From Acidobacteriaceae bacterium (lineage in GTDB: Bacteria > Acidobacteriota > Terriglobia > Terriglobales > Acidobacteriaceae), in assembly GCA_030037705.1 (NCBI GenBank), contig JASHQE010000110.1, positions 1 to 47,752 on the forward strand: a stretch of DNA of 47,752 nt. Direction: 5' to 3'. The position numbers were made by a program, and so were the translations under genes. Below are positions 7,551 through 15,876 of the stretch, in pieces. The first letter of the stretch is position 1. Each line of letters begins with the position of its first letter. A model generated the notes under the pieces. It saw only the letters and a list, made by a program, of their open reading frames with translations. It was not told the DNA's origin and searched no databases.

Positions 7551-9326
7551 TCATCCCTGTGGGGGATTGCGTTCTGCCTCCGCTTCCATCCCGGAAAGAA
7601 TCTTCAGCATCGATTGGAATTCCGGTCTTTCGCGCACGGGCTTCAACCGCGGGTCGGCGAGCATCTGAAAAAACCAGGGACAGCGCTTGTCGCCGGCGGC
7701 CTGAAGCTCGGCGATGGCCATATCGGGCTCTCCCAAAATAATGTACGCGGCAGGCGCAAACGCATTTATTGTGTAACGCTCGCGGCCCAGCCACTGCAGC
7801 CGTTCCAGGATATTTCGTGCTTCGTCTGCACGGCCAGCAATGGCCAGGGCATAAGCGTGGACGGCCGCGGCCGGATCGAAGTACGGCAGGCGTTGCGTCA
7901 ACCCCTGCGCAAGCTCGATCGCCCGGCCCGCTTCGCCGTGGAACGCCAGAATAATAGCCCCATAGAGCTGTGCGCCTTCGTGGTGCGGAAAGCGATCCAG
8001 CGCTGCGCGCACCAGCCCGATGCTGGTGGACGCGTCGCCAGCAAGATGATGCGCCCAGGCGAGACGCGCCTGCAGCCATGCCGACCAGGGGTCTATCTCG
8101 ATGGCTGCCTGTAACTCGTTGATTGCCTCGTCGAAACGATGCCGGCTCAATGCGAATAACGAGCGTGCGCGTGTGATCCAGGGGTCGTGCGGCAGGTGCG
8201 CCGACTGTGCGAACGATCGCAGCGCAGCAGGCAAATCCCGGTCAAAATGGAAGTGGATCCAGCCGAGCGCAGGCTGCACCGCGCTTGCGCCGGATGCGAG
8301 ATCCGGAGCTGAATCCGCTGCTTTGCGCACCAGGTCCGCGGCGACGGCAGGCGACATAAACCCGTAGAACGCCTGGGTAACGCCTAAATGGGCAAGATCG
8401 ACGCGAGCTGCAACCAGTGCCGGGTCCAGTTCCACTGCCCGCAACAGGTGCTGCAGAGCATCCTGCATCCGATGCCGTTCCAGGCTCTGCCACTCATGAC
8501 GGGCGCGTAGGAAGATTTCGTACGCTTCGCGCCGCCATGGGGGCAATTCATGTTCTTCGGAGTGCTTTGCCGAAGCCGGTATGGAGAAGGCAGTTTCCTT
8601 GATCCGGAATACAGCGAGACGGAATAGTTCCGTTTCCAGGCCGGCCAACCGCGTCCGTTCTACCAACCGGTCCTCTACCCAGACCTCGGAGCCATCCGCC
8701 ACCCGAATCATCTGCGCGCGCAGGCGGTAGTGGGACGAGACCAGGTGCAAACTCCCGGTGAGGACAAAGTCGGCTCCCAGTGTGGCGCCGATTTGTTGCG
8801 GAGCAAGCCCCCGCGCGGCCAGCGCAAACACGGAGTCCCGGGCAAGAACCAGAGCTGGCGCAGGCTGCACCGCGCCGAGCCGGGTTGCGGTTTCTTCGGC
8901 AATGGCCGAGCCGAGATATTCCGGAACGCCATAGCCGGTAGCAAAAGGCGGGATGGCGAGCCTTGGGAGCGGTAGGGTGGCAGGAGGGCCGCCGAGCGGC
9001 CGCGCCTCAGCAGAAAAGCGATAGCCCCGTTTATAAACGTTCTCGATGCACTCTTCCGGCTCGAGTATCTTGCGCAGCGAGGCCAGGCATTTGGACACGC
9101 TGTCGGCAGCTACAGATTCGTCGCCCCACAGCGCCTGTTTCAGCTCCAGCGTTGTAACAACCTGCCCCTGGCGCGCGAGCAACAACCGCAGCGCCGTGAG
9201 CTCTTTTGCTGGCAGGGGCACCGGCGTGCTGCCCCGCAAAAACGCCCCGTCTGTCTCCAGACGAAACCCACTAAATTGATAACCCTTTTCCGCAATACCG
9301 GCCGATGCCGGACTAACCCTGTCCAT
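7551..9326 (-). CDS. Winged-helix (OmpR/ToxR-type) regulator with TolB-like and TPR regions
   Basis: This 591-residue protein starts with a DNA-binding winged helix at about residues 15-105 (LLLARQGQVVTTLELKQALW, AADSVSKCLASLRKIL, IENVYKRGYRF), of the Trans_reg_C family. The middle part (GYGVPEYLGSAIAEETATRL, GADFVLTGSLHLVSSHYRLR, DGSEVWVEDRLVERTRLAGL) resembles the TolB-N/adenylate-cyclase-associated segment found in CadC-like proteins. The C-terminal half is a series of helical TPR-like repeats (about residues 260-590). No phospho-acceptor receiver domain and no obvious membrane helix are visible, so it is probably a soluble one-component regulator. The ATG at 9326 is preferred to a TTG three codons upstream. 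The targets are unknown. Confidence 0.85.
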   Translation of the reverse strand: MDRVSPASAGIAEKGYQFSGFRLETDGAFLRGSTPVPLPAKELTALRLLLARQGQVVTTLELKQALWGDESVAADSVSKCLASLRKILEPEECIENVYKRGYRFSAEARPLGGPPATLPLPRLAIPPFATGYGVPEYLGSAIAEETATRLGAVQPAPALVLARDSVFALAARGLAPQQIGATLGADFVLTGSLHLVSSHYRLRAQMIRVADGSEVWVEDRLVERTRLAGLETELFRLAVFRIKETAFSIPASAKHSEEHELPPWRREAYEIFLRARHEWQSLERHRMQDALQHLLRAVELDPALVAARVDLAHLGVTQAFYGFMSPAVAADLVRKAADSAPDLASGASAVQPALGWIHFHFDRDLPAALRSFAQSAHLPHDPWITRARSLFALSRHRFDEAINELQAAIEIDPWSAWLQARLAWAHHLAGDASTSIGLVRAALDRFPHHEGAQLYGAIILAFHGEAGRAIELAQGLTQRLPYFDPAAAVHAYALAIAGRADEARNILERLQWLGRERYTINAFAPAAYIILGEPDMAIAELQAAGDKRCPWFFQMLADPRLKPVRERPEFQSMLKILSGMEAEAERNPPQG

Positions 9327-9954
9327 CCATGCCAACGCATTTCCGCGAGCTCTGCACGTGTGTGCCTAGAGATCTCCTGTGCGGACGGCAGAGAGAGATT
9401 CTCGTGCACATGCCAAGCGCGAGCGCGCATCACAAACATCCGGGGAAAGTGAAACGTACCGCCAACTACTTGTCTGAGCTTCTCACGCGCCGCGGAAAGC
9501 CGAAGTTTGCCCGGCTTGCACTCGCACTTCCTGCCGTTTCCGACAAGTTGCGTCAACCCAGGGCCAGGTCATTTACTTGCAGCATTTCCTAAGGGCGCTG
9601 TGGATCTCAGTAATTTTGAATATAGAGTTGATTATCTACACAGGAGGGTTGTAGGACTGCCGGACAGTACGATTTTTATTATCGCAAAGTAATCTGTATA
9701 GGTTACTTTTTTATACAAAAGTAAACAGGGCCATCTTAATATTGCCGATACGTTTTAACACTTGGTTCGCTAGCTTAACGGTGTTTCACCTGAAGGCGCG
9801 CGAACAGGGTTCAGCCTTGGCCCGTCCGCGCGCGCAGTGGTCATAACTCGAATTAAGAACAGTGTGGGGCGATTCATGCATTCAAGCGCCGTTCGCCGCG
9901 GCAAACGGCACCCTGGTGCTTTTTAAAATGGCCCTCCTGAATTCCTAACTCGTT
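9327..9954. other. Non-coding interval between DUF481 and regulator genes
   Basis: I find no convincing gene in these 628 bases. Open frames on both strands have no recognisable motif. The part from about 9600 to 9780 is clearly AT-rich (for example around 9670-9745) and is a reasonable place for the promoter of the minus-strand regulator. The right end holds the hairpins at 9888-9924. Confidence 0.5.
9888..9924. terminator. Two adjacent hairpins, one followed by T5
   Basis: GCCGTTCGCC/GGCAAACGGC (9888-9909) can form a stem of about ten pairs with one wobble. It is directly followed by GCACC-CT-GGTGC (9908-9919) and TTTTT on the plus strand. The structures lie about 30-65 nt beyond the stop of the DUF481 gene, which is on the minus strand. 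The T-run suits termination of plus-strand transcripts, while the first stem may end or stabilise the minus-strand mRNA. The two stems share two bases, so they would compete. Confidence 0.35.
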
Positions 9955-11211
9955 CTAGTACTTCGACTTGATCGCATAGGTCAACCCCATGGTGAACTGG
10001 AAAGAGTTCCGCTTGACCGGCGCCTGTGAGGAGCTCAACACCACGGCGGGAGGGTCGTTCAGATAGCTGTCGAGCGTGCCCACGGAAAAGCTCAGGTTTT
10101 TGTAGGCGGGAAAAGCGAACGTATTGGACTCGTTGGCTGAATAAGCGGAAGCGGTGTTATACGCCGGAATATAGGCCAGCGTCTGGAGATAGCTGACGAG
10201 CTTCAAATGAAGCGCATAGCTCGCCGAAAAAGTCGATCCTATCAGGTTCTGGTTGGTACTGCCTGATCCTGCAATGAACTGCTGTTTCTCATACTGGATG
10301 GTTCCCTTCAGATCCAGTTCCTGCGGGTGCTTTGTTTTTTTCAACGCTGTCCATCCGATGCCACCACCATAGATCTGTTGCAGCGAAAGATCCTGGCCGA
10401 AGTTGTGGTCGAAGGCCGTCTGTGCCAGAGCGAAAAGCCTGGTCGAAAAATACTCATCGCGTTCGGCATCGAAATGGGAGATCGCCGATTTGGTGATGAT
10501 CGGACCGATCGTCTGCGCAGGAACTGTGGGAGTGGCCGGCACCGTATAAGCGGGCTGGGTGATCTTGCCATAGGAGCCGCTGAAGTCTGCCGAAGTGCGA
10601 TTGCGCGGCGTCAGCCACGGCACTGTAGGCACCGCCCGCACCAAGCCCACTCCTCCGGAGACGGTGTACTGGTTCGTTGAGGCGCTCACCAGGGTTGCGC
10701 CGGCGGTCGCCGCGCCGTTCCATCCGGTAAAGAACCCCGGTTCGTGGTTGATCTGCTTTTCCAGCGTGGCTGCGTTGATGATGTACTGCGCGTTTTTCAA
10801 GGGGATGGGCGCCGGGGCCGGACCGCTTACCGGCTGAACGGTCACGGCCTCGCTGTTGACTTCGATGGTTCCCAACGGGATCTCCGCCTGGCCACGTTTT
10901 TGGCTGGGCTTCACACGGTTGTCGAGCACAGCAAACCGCTCGGCTGCGTGGAGTTCCTTGATCTTGTCCAATGGCACCGAGATGTCCCCCAGCGGGTCTG
11001 TATGAAATGTGACCTTACCGGAGATCTCATTCACAAACTTGCCGTGCAGCGTGTCGCCGTTGCTGAGCACCAGAACATCCGGGGCCGGAGCGGGAGCTGC
11101 CGATTTGGCCTGCGCGGTCGCAGCCATGCTGCTTCCGAAGACCATCAGCCGCAGCAGATGGCGAACAACGCGCGAGAAAGAAAGGATCGGAGTGCGAATG
11201 GGTTTGGTCAT
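9955..11211 (-). CDS. DUF481-family outer-membrane protein
   Basis: The 418-residue product has an N-terminal signal region ending near AATAQAKSA. A small N-terminal domain follows (VLVLSNGDTLHGKFVNEISG, GKVTFHTDPLGDISVPLDKI), typical of proteins that precede a DUF481 barrel. The C-terminal portion from about residue 160 contains alternating beta-strand pattern sequences (TSADFSGSYGKITQ, DEYFSTRLFALAQTAFDHNF, QIYGGGIGWTALK, LDLKGTIQYEKQQF) and ends FTMGLTYAIKSKY. DUF481 proteins form small outer-membrane beta-barrels and function mostly unknown. It is a single gene, followed by the hairpins at 9888-9924. Confidence 0.83.
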   Translation of the reverse strand: MTKPIRTPILSFSRVVRHLLRLMVFGSSMAATAQAKSAAPAPAPDVLVLSNGDTLHGKFVNEISGKVTFHTDPLGDISVPLDKIKELHAAERFAVLDNRVKPSQKRGQAEIPLGTIEVNSEAVTVQPVSGPAPAPIPLKNAQYIINAATLEKQINHEPGFFTGWNGAATAGATLVSASTNQYTVSGGVGLVRAVPTVPWLTPRNRTSADFSGSYGKITQPAYTVPATPTVPAQTIGPIITKSAISHFDAERDEYFSTRLFALAQTAFDHNFGQDLSLQQIYGGGIGWTALKKTKHPQELDLKGTIQYEKQQFIAGSGSTNQNLIGSTFSASYALHLKLVSYLQTLAYIPAYNTASAYSANESNTFAFPAYKNLSFSVGTLDSYLNDPPAVVLSSSQAPVKRNSFQFTMGLTYAIKSKY

Positions 11212-11558
11212 AGCAAAAAAGTTTTCTCCATGGATTCGGCAATCCGGGCAGGGATGTGATCGCTTCCAACCGCCTGTATGGCCGCTTATGTATGAGGTTG
11301 GTTGTAGGCGAACGCCTTACCCGCCCGCCATGAAACGGCTGATCTTGAACCTTTCGATGCGTGCAGGGCCGGAGAGCGTTGGCGTGCTGAACCGCTTGAG
11401 CCTGCCTGTCTCTCGCAAATGCAGCCAGGGAAACATCGTGCCTGCGATATTTCTGCGGCAACAAGCGTAATCACACAAACGCGGATGCATCACAACCGGC
11501 CTCATCCATACCTGGAAAGCTAGCGTGGTGTCTCTGAAGTTCAGAGCATAATTACTGC

Positions 11559-11573
11559 TGTCATCCTGAGCGA
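11559..11573 (+). repeat. Interspersed repeat core TGTCATCCTGAGCGA (copy 1)
   Basis: The 15-mer TGTCATCCTGAGCGA occurs here and, inverted and exact, at 23899-23913. Here it is followed by a GC-rich palindrome and GTCGAAGGAGCTGCGG. From general experience, similar 'TCATCCTGAGCGAAGCGAAGGA' strings are common in intergenic regions of several environmental bacteria, including acidobacteria. I regard it as a non-coding dispersed repeat. Confidence 0.6.
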
Positions 11574-11839
11574 CGTTCGCCGTGGTCCGCCGCGGCGGAG
11601 AGTCGAAGGAGCTGCGGTTCGGGACGTTGATCTATGCAGCGAGCTTCAGGGACAGGATACTAGCTCCCCACATGTGATGGTAAACGCTGAGGCCGCCATC
11701 ATGAACCTGCTATTCAACTTAGCTAATGCCGAACGGCGGCTTTGAGCCTGTTACTCTTTTCATGGGGTCTGTCTGCGACCCGAGTTACTTCCTAAAGTTT
11801 GCCAGCAGCCGGCGAGATCGGGTTTTTCCGGGCCGCGTG

Positions 11840-11863
11840 TTGACTTAGACTTGTTTGTAACAA
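11840..11863 (+). promoter_or_regulatory. Candidate promoter with TTGTT-TGT-AACAA dyad before the XRE-cupin gene
   Basis: TTGACT at 11840-11845 could be a -35 element, with a weak -10 (ACTGAT) 17 bases later. The perfect dyad TTGTT-TGT-AACAA at 11851-11863 lies in the spacer, 27 bases before the start codon. Such a site is well placed for autorepression by the HTH protein encoded directly downstream. The link is inferred from position only. Confidence 0.35.
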
Positions 11864-11889
11864 CTGATTCACAACTTAGGGAGTTTACG

Positions 11890-12480
11890 ATGTCCAAGGC
11901 GGTTTCGTACGCACAATGGTCTTTGGAACCCTATTGCATCGGCTTGAAGCTACGCTCGCTGCGTACGCAGAAGCGTTTAACCCTTTCCCGGCTGGCCGCC
12001 GAAACCGGGCTCTCTACGGCGTTGCTTTCGAAGCTGGAGACCGATCGCATGATTCCCACGCTGCCCACGCTGGCAACCATCTGCCGCGTTTACGGCGTGG
12101 GATTGAGCCACTTCTTTGCCGAGCCGGCGCGCCACACGCTCTCCATTACGCGCAAGGCCCATTTTCAGGCGAGCGCGCGTGGGCACGAATCCGTGAAGGT
12201 GACGCCGCTGAATGAGGGACAGAGCGCGCATCTGCGGGCGCAGATGATCGAGTTTTCTCCGGGCGCCTCGTCCGTCGCGATGAACGTTCCGCGCGAGGCT
12301 AACGGCCTGCTCTATGTGCTTGAGGGCAAGCTGCGCCTGGATGCCGGGGGGTTGCACGAGGTGCTTGAAGCGGGCGACTGCGTTTGCATGGAGAGTGAGA
12401 TGCCCCTGGCTTGGAGCGCGGCCGACAAGCGCCGCTGCCGGGTACTGGCGGTCCTGCCTGAACTGTCGTCGCATTCCTGA
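11890..12480 (+). CDS. XRE-family transcriptional regulator with C-terminal cupin domain
   Basis: The 196-residue protein has an N-terminal helix-turn-helix (about residues 15-75: LRSLRTQKRLTLSRLAAETG, LSTALLSKLETDRMIPTLPT, LATICRVYGVGLSHFF). A linker leads to a C-terminal cupin barrel (GLLYVLEGKLRLDAGGLHEV, LEAGDCVCMESEMPLAWSA). Proteins of this layout bind a small ligand in the cupin and regulate neighbouring transport or catabolic genes. The ATG at 11890 has AGGGAG about 6 nt upstream. The MFS sugar transporter gene starts 183 bases downstream on the same strand and is the likeliest target, besides its own promoter. Confidence 0.92.
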   Translation: MSKAVSYAQWSLEPYCIGLKLRSLRTQKRLTLSRLAAETGLSTALLSKLETDRMIPTLPTLATICRVYGVGLSHFFAEPARHTLSITRKAHFQASARGHESVKVTPLNEGQSAHLRAQMIEFSPGASSVAMNVPREANGLLYVLEGKLRLDAGGLHEVLEAGDCVCMESEMPLAWSAADKRRCRVLAVLPELSSHS

Positions 12481-12663
12481 AACCGGTCTCTCTGGATCCA
12501 TCTTCGGTTTGCCGCTTCCAGACCTAATCTGTAGGATGGTTAACGGCGTTTTCGGAAATCCAATGCCCCTCCAGACCGGCGAGCGGCCGTTCCTCGACCG
12601 AAGCGTGTTTCTTCGGCCCGCGGACTCCGGAAGCCGGTTGAGAAATTCACGAGAAACCAGATC

Positions 12664-13998
12664 ATGCGACCGAACTTTCCTTTGATGAGAGCGACCCTCA
12701 CCGGCGCGTTAGGCGGTTTGCTCTTCGGCTTCGATACTGTCGTAATCTCCGGCGCGATTGATGCGCTCGTCCGGCTTTACAACCTGAGCCCGCAGAACAA
12801 GGGCTTCACCGTAGCCATTGGCCTGGTGGGCACCGTAATCGGCGCGCTCGGCGCGGGGCAGGTGGGTCAGAAGCTGGGCAGCCGCGAGACCCTGCGCATT
12901 ACAGCCATTCTCTACGTAGTCTCCGCATTCGGCTGCGCCCTGGCATGGAACTGGGACGCGTTCATGATCTTCCGTTTCATCGGCGGGCTGGGCATCGGCG
13001 CTTCCTCCGTACTCGGCCCTGTCTATATTGCGGAGCTGGCGCCTGCCAAGTGGCGCGGGCGTCTCGTCGCTGCCTTCCAGCTCAACGTCGTGTTCGGCGT
13101 GATGGCCGCTTACATGTCGAACTACTTCATCCGCACGCTGCAACTGGGCGCGGCCGAGTGGCGCTGGCAAGTGGGCGTGGCCGCGGTGCCGGCGATCATC
13201 TTTCTGATTTTGCTGTTCGGCATTCCCCGCAGCCCGCGCTGGTCTGCTTCCAGGAACAGAATCGACGAGGCCCTCGCGGTTCTTAAGTTGATGGGCGATC
13301 CCGACCCACAGGCCGAACTTGAAGATATCCGTGCCGCGCTTGCGCAGGAGCACGCGACCGCCCATGAGCCCGTCTTTCGCTGGAAATATCGCTACCCGCT
13401 CTTTCTGGCCATTACCATCGGCGCATTCAATCAGCTCGCCGGCATCAACGCGATCCTTTACTATCTGCCCGATATCTTTGCCTCGGCCGGCTTCAGCCAG
13501 TTATCGAGTGATGCGCAGGCTATCGCCATTGGCGCAACCAACTTTTTCTTTACCATCGTTGGCATGGCGTTCATCGACAAGGCCGGCCGCAAGACTCTGT
13601 TGCTGATCGGCGCTGCCGGATGCGCCAGCTGCCTTGCCGGCGTGGCGTGGGTCTTTGCGACGCAATCGCATCCTGGCGCGCTGCTCTGGCTCCTGGTCAC
13701 GTATATTGCCTTTTTCTCCGTCTCGCAGGGTGCGGTCATCTGGGTCTATATCGGCGAAGTCTTCCCCACGTCGGTCCGGTCAAAAGGCCAAGGCGTGGGC
13801 AGCGCCAGCCACTGGTTCATGAACGCCATCATCGCGCAGATGTTTCCGGTGGTGGTGCACGACATGAGCACCGCCACGCCGTTTGTCTTCTTCGCCATCA
13901 TGACTGCTGTGCAGTTTCTCGTGGTGCTGTTCGTCTATCCCGAAACAAAGGGGCAGACGCTCGAAGCACTGCAGAGAAAGCTGCTCGGTTCGGCATAA
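12664..13998 (+). CDS. Sugar porter family MFS transporter
   Basis: This 444-residue inner-membrane protein has 12 predicted membrane segments and the signature elements of the sugar-porter branch of MFS. GALGGLLFGFDTVVISGA is in helix 1 and FRFIGGLGIGASSVLGPVYI is around helix 4. ELAPAKWRGRLVAAFQLN, the GIPRSPRW loop (PESPR type), FNQLAGINAILYYLPDIF in helix 7, DKAGRKTLLL between helices 8 and 9, and the C-terminal VYPETKGQTLE complete the set. The family transports hexoses or pentoses by proton symport; specificity cannot be told. The ribosome-binding site is weak; an ATG seven codons downstream (12685) is an alternative. The gene is probably regulated by the cupin/XRE protein just upstream. 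It converges on the next gene. Confidence 0.93.
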   Translation: MRPNFPLMRATLTGALGGLLFGFDTVVISGAIDALVRLYNLSPQNKGFTVAIGLVGTVIGALGAGQVGQKLGSRETLRITAILYVVSAFGCALAWNWDAFMIFRFIGGLGIGASSVLGPVYIAELAPAKWRGRLVAAFQLNVVFGVMAAYMSNYFIRTLQLGAAEWRWQVGVAAVPAIIFLILLFGIPRSPRWSASRNRIDEALAVLKLMGDPDPQAELEDIRAALAQEHATAHEPVFRWKYRYPLFLAITIGAFNQLAGINAILYYLPDIFASAGFSQLSSDAQAIAIGATNFFFTIVGMAFIDKAGRKTLLLIGAAGCASCLAGVAWVFATQSHPGALLWLLVTYIAFFSVSQGAVIWVYIGEVFPTSVRSKGQGVGSASHWFMNAIIAQMFPVVVHDMSTATPFVFFAIMTAVQFLVVLFVYPETKGQTLEALQRKLLGSA

Positions 13999-14050
13999 TG
14001 GCGCGGATGGTCTTTGTACGGTGGGCCGAAACGTAGCGAAGTTATCGATG

Positions 14051-15112
14051 TTATCGATCGCTCGCCTGTTTCAGAATCGGCCCCAGAGAGCCCGGATTGT
14101 CACCCTCGGTAGGGTCGACGCGGAAGTCCCACACGGTCGGACTGATGTCGTTCGGCGAGAGAATCTCAACCAGCGCGTATTCCCCGCCAATAACCAGTTT
14201 CTCCTTGGTTTGCACTCGCAGCCAGTGCTTGCCGGGCAGGGCTGCGACGTCCACGGGAATCACATCTTCCTGCTGCGTCACGGTTCCGTTCGCGCTCATG
14301 TGGATTGCACCAAGAATGCGCACGGCCTGACGCTGGTCCAGACGGACGATCACGAATCCCGATTGCGCAGAATGCGCGCCATGTTTGCCGTTTTGCGCTT
14401 CACGGGCCGTGCTCGTATCCACCGTAATCGGATGGGACAGAACCGGCTCTTTCTGATCTGCAACTCCGAGGGAGACATAAAAAGCCGGATCGTTCACGTG
14501 CAGATGAATTTTGGCGTGCCGGCCGGGCAACTCGAGATCCGCCTTCTGTCCAGCCAGAGGATTTAACGCTGCCAGTCCGTGATGCGCCTTTGCGTCGACA
14601 TCCACATCCTTGGGTGTGAGGTCCACCAGTTCGGGCGTACCCTGAAAGGTGTCGAGCACAAAAACTCCCTCCTCATCAGGCAGCTCCAGGCCCTTGGCAA
14701 CTTCCGGCATGCGTGCTCTCTCTTCATTGCGCTCGTCGGCTTCTTCTTTATCGATATCCTCGGCCTCTTTCATGGCCGGCGAAGGCTGTTCGGCGCTGGC
14801 GGTATGGTCCCGCTCCCATTTGCGCGTGGCGTCCCAGTCCACCAGGTCCGCTGGAATCTCCTCCCACTCGCCGCGCTCCTGTGAGAAGTAGCGCACCCGG
14901 TCACCGACCACCTGGTACTCGCGCACGATTTGATAGGAACCGTCTTTGAGGATCAAGCGATGATTCTTGCCCATTCCCGGCAGATCGGGTTTGAGAACGG
15001 GCGGCGTCGAGCTTTGCGGCGCGTTTTGGCTCGTCTGCGCTCCGGCAGCAGGGAGCAGCGCAACGGCCAGACAGGTCGGCAGAAGAAGCCACAGATGAAA
15101 GGAACGCGCCAT
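14051..15112 (-). CDS. Secreted protein of unknown function
   Basis: This 353-residue product has a clear signal peptide (SFHLWLLLPTCLAVALLPAA, cleavage likely after AGA near residue 25). A short domain follows at about residues 50-95 (HRLILKDGSYQIVREYQVVG, DRVRYFSQERGEWEEIPADL, VDWDATRKWE), a motif set I recognise as recurrent in acidobacterial secreted proteins without a known function. Next is an acidic, Glu-rich stretch (EAEDIDKEEADERNEERA). The C-terminal part is beta-rich. It converges with the MFS transporter gene; stops are about 50 nt apart. I assign no activity. Confidence 0.75.
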   Translation of the reverse strand: MARSFHLWLLLPTCLAVALLPAAGAQTSQNAPQSSTPPVLKPDLPGMGKNHRLILKDGSYQIVREYQVVGDRVRYFSQERGEWEEIPADLVDWDATRKWERDHTASAEQPSPAMKEAEDIDKEEADERNEERARMPEVAKGLELPDEEGVFVLDTFQGTPELVDLTPKDVDVDAKAHHGLAALNPLAGQKADLELPGRHAKIHLHVNDPAFYVSLGVADQKEPVLSHPITVDTSTAREAQNGKHGAHSAQSGFVIVRLDQRQAVRILGAIHMSANGTVTQQEDVIPVDVAALPGKHWLRVQTKEKLVIGGEYALVEILSPNDISPTVWDFRVDPTEGDNPGSLGPILKQASDR

Positions 15113-15369
15113 GGCAACCTAGTTTAGACGAACCGGAATTGCTTGTGTTGGTGGCAATAAACCATGAGGATTGGGAACTCTGAGCTAATGCGAGTGCGCA
15201 CCTGAGAGCAAGCCGTTCCGTTGCGAAGAAAAAGCGCGGCACCGTTTCGGTAGGTCGCCAATCGCAGAATATCGCAGAATAACGAGACGCCCGCCGAGGA
15301 GAAATGAAACCTTCCCCGGGTGCGGACGTCCAAGAGACGTGTATGATGGCTAGCTAGGGGTAGCTTGTT

Positions 15370-15684
15370 TTGACCGGCGGCAAGCCACATTCCGGCGGAA
15401 AACGCCGCGCTGCGCCTTTCTCGTGGGCGGCCGGTGCGGTAGTGTGCGTAGTTCTGGTGGCGCTGCTTGCCGTCGTACAGGTGCCGCATCTACATGCCAC
15501 TCAGTCGGATGCGGATCATTGCCCCCTCTGCATTGTCATGCATTCGACGGTGCCTGTCACCGTCGCCGCCGTCGCAGTGGTTCTGGTGCAGGTGGGAACG
15601 CCTGCGCCGCAGACAGAGCCGAATGCGGTTGTCCCCAGGCGGCAATCCAGGCTTTCCATTCGTCCCCCTCCATTCGGCTGCTAG
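15370..15684 (+). CDS. Small membrane protein with HCPLC motif (DUF2946-like)
   Basis: From a TTG at 15370, the 104-residue product has a basic N-terminus and a membrane segment at about residues 20-41 (AAGAVVCVVLVALLAVVQVP). A His/Cys motif follows at once (HLHATQSDADHCPLCIVMHS), then a second hydrophobic stretch at about residues 61-76. Its size, the Cys-x-x-Cys context and its place before a TonB-dependent receptor recall DUF2946-type proteins, which often neighbour metal-linked outer-membrane receptors. The Cys and His residues could bind a metal such as copper; this is inference. A GGGG run lies about 10 nt before the TTG. No ATG would preserve the membrane segment. Confidence 0.6.
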   Translation: MTGGKPHSGGKRRAAPFSWAAGAVVCVVLVALLAVVQVPHLHATQSDADHCPLCIVMHSTVPVTVAAVAVVLVQVGTPAPQTEPNAVVPRRQSRLSIRPPPFGC

Positions 15685-15876
15685 GCATCCTTCCGATTTT
15701 TCCCGTTCAGCGTTGATTTCGACCATGCCTCGCCAAAGTTAGGCCGGCGGGTTCTTGGCGCATCTCGACAGGCTGATTTGAAAGCGGTTGGGTGCCTCCG
15801 ATGCGCAGAAGCTGCCGTGCGATTCGAAGCGCGGTAACTGTTCCGCCTCTTCAGCCGATTTTCAGGAGACTCAATC

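Larger units (their letters stand above)
11212..11889. other. Divergent intergenic region with repeat copy and regulator promoter
   Basis: These 678 bases separate the divergent DUF481 and XRE-cupin genes. No credible gene is seen. The interval holds a 15-base interspersed repeat core (11559-11573), followed by a CG-rich imperfect palindrome GTCCGCCGCGGCGGA near 11586-11600. It also holds a candidate promoter and operator for the plus-strand regulator (11840-11863). Confidence 0.5.
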
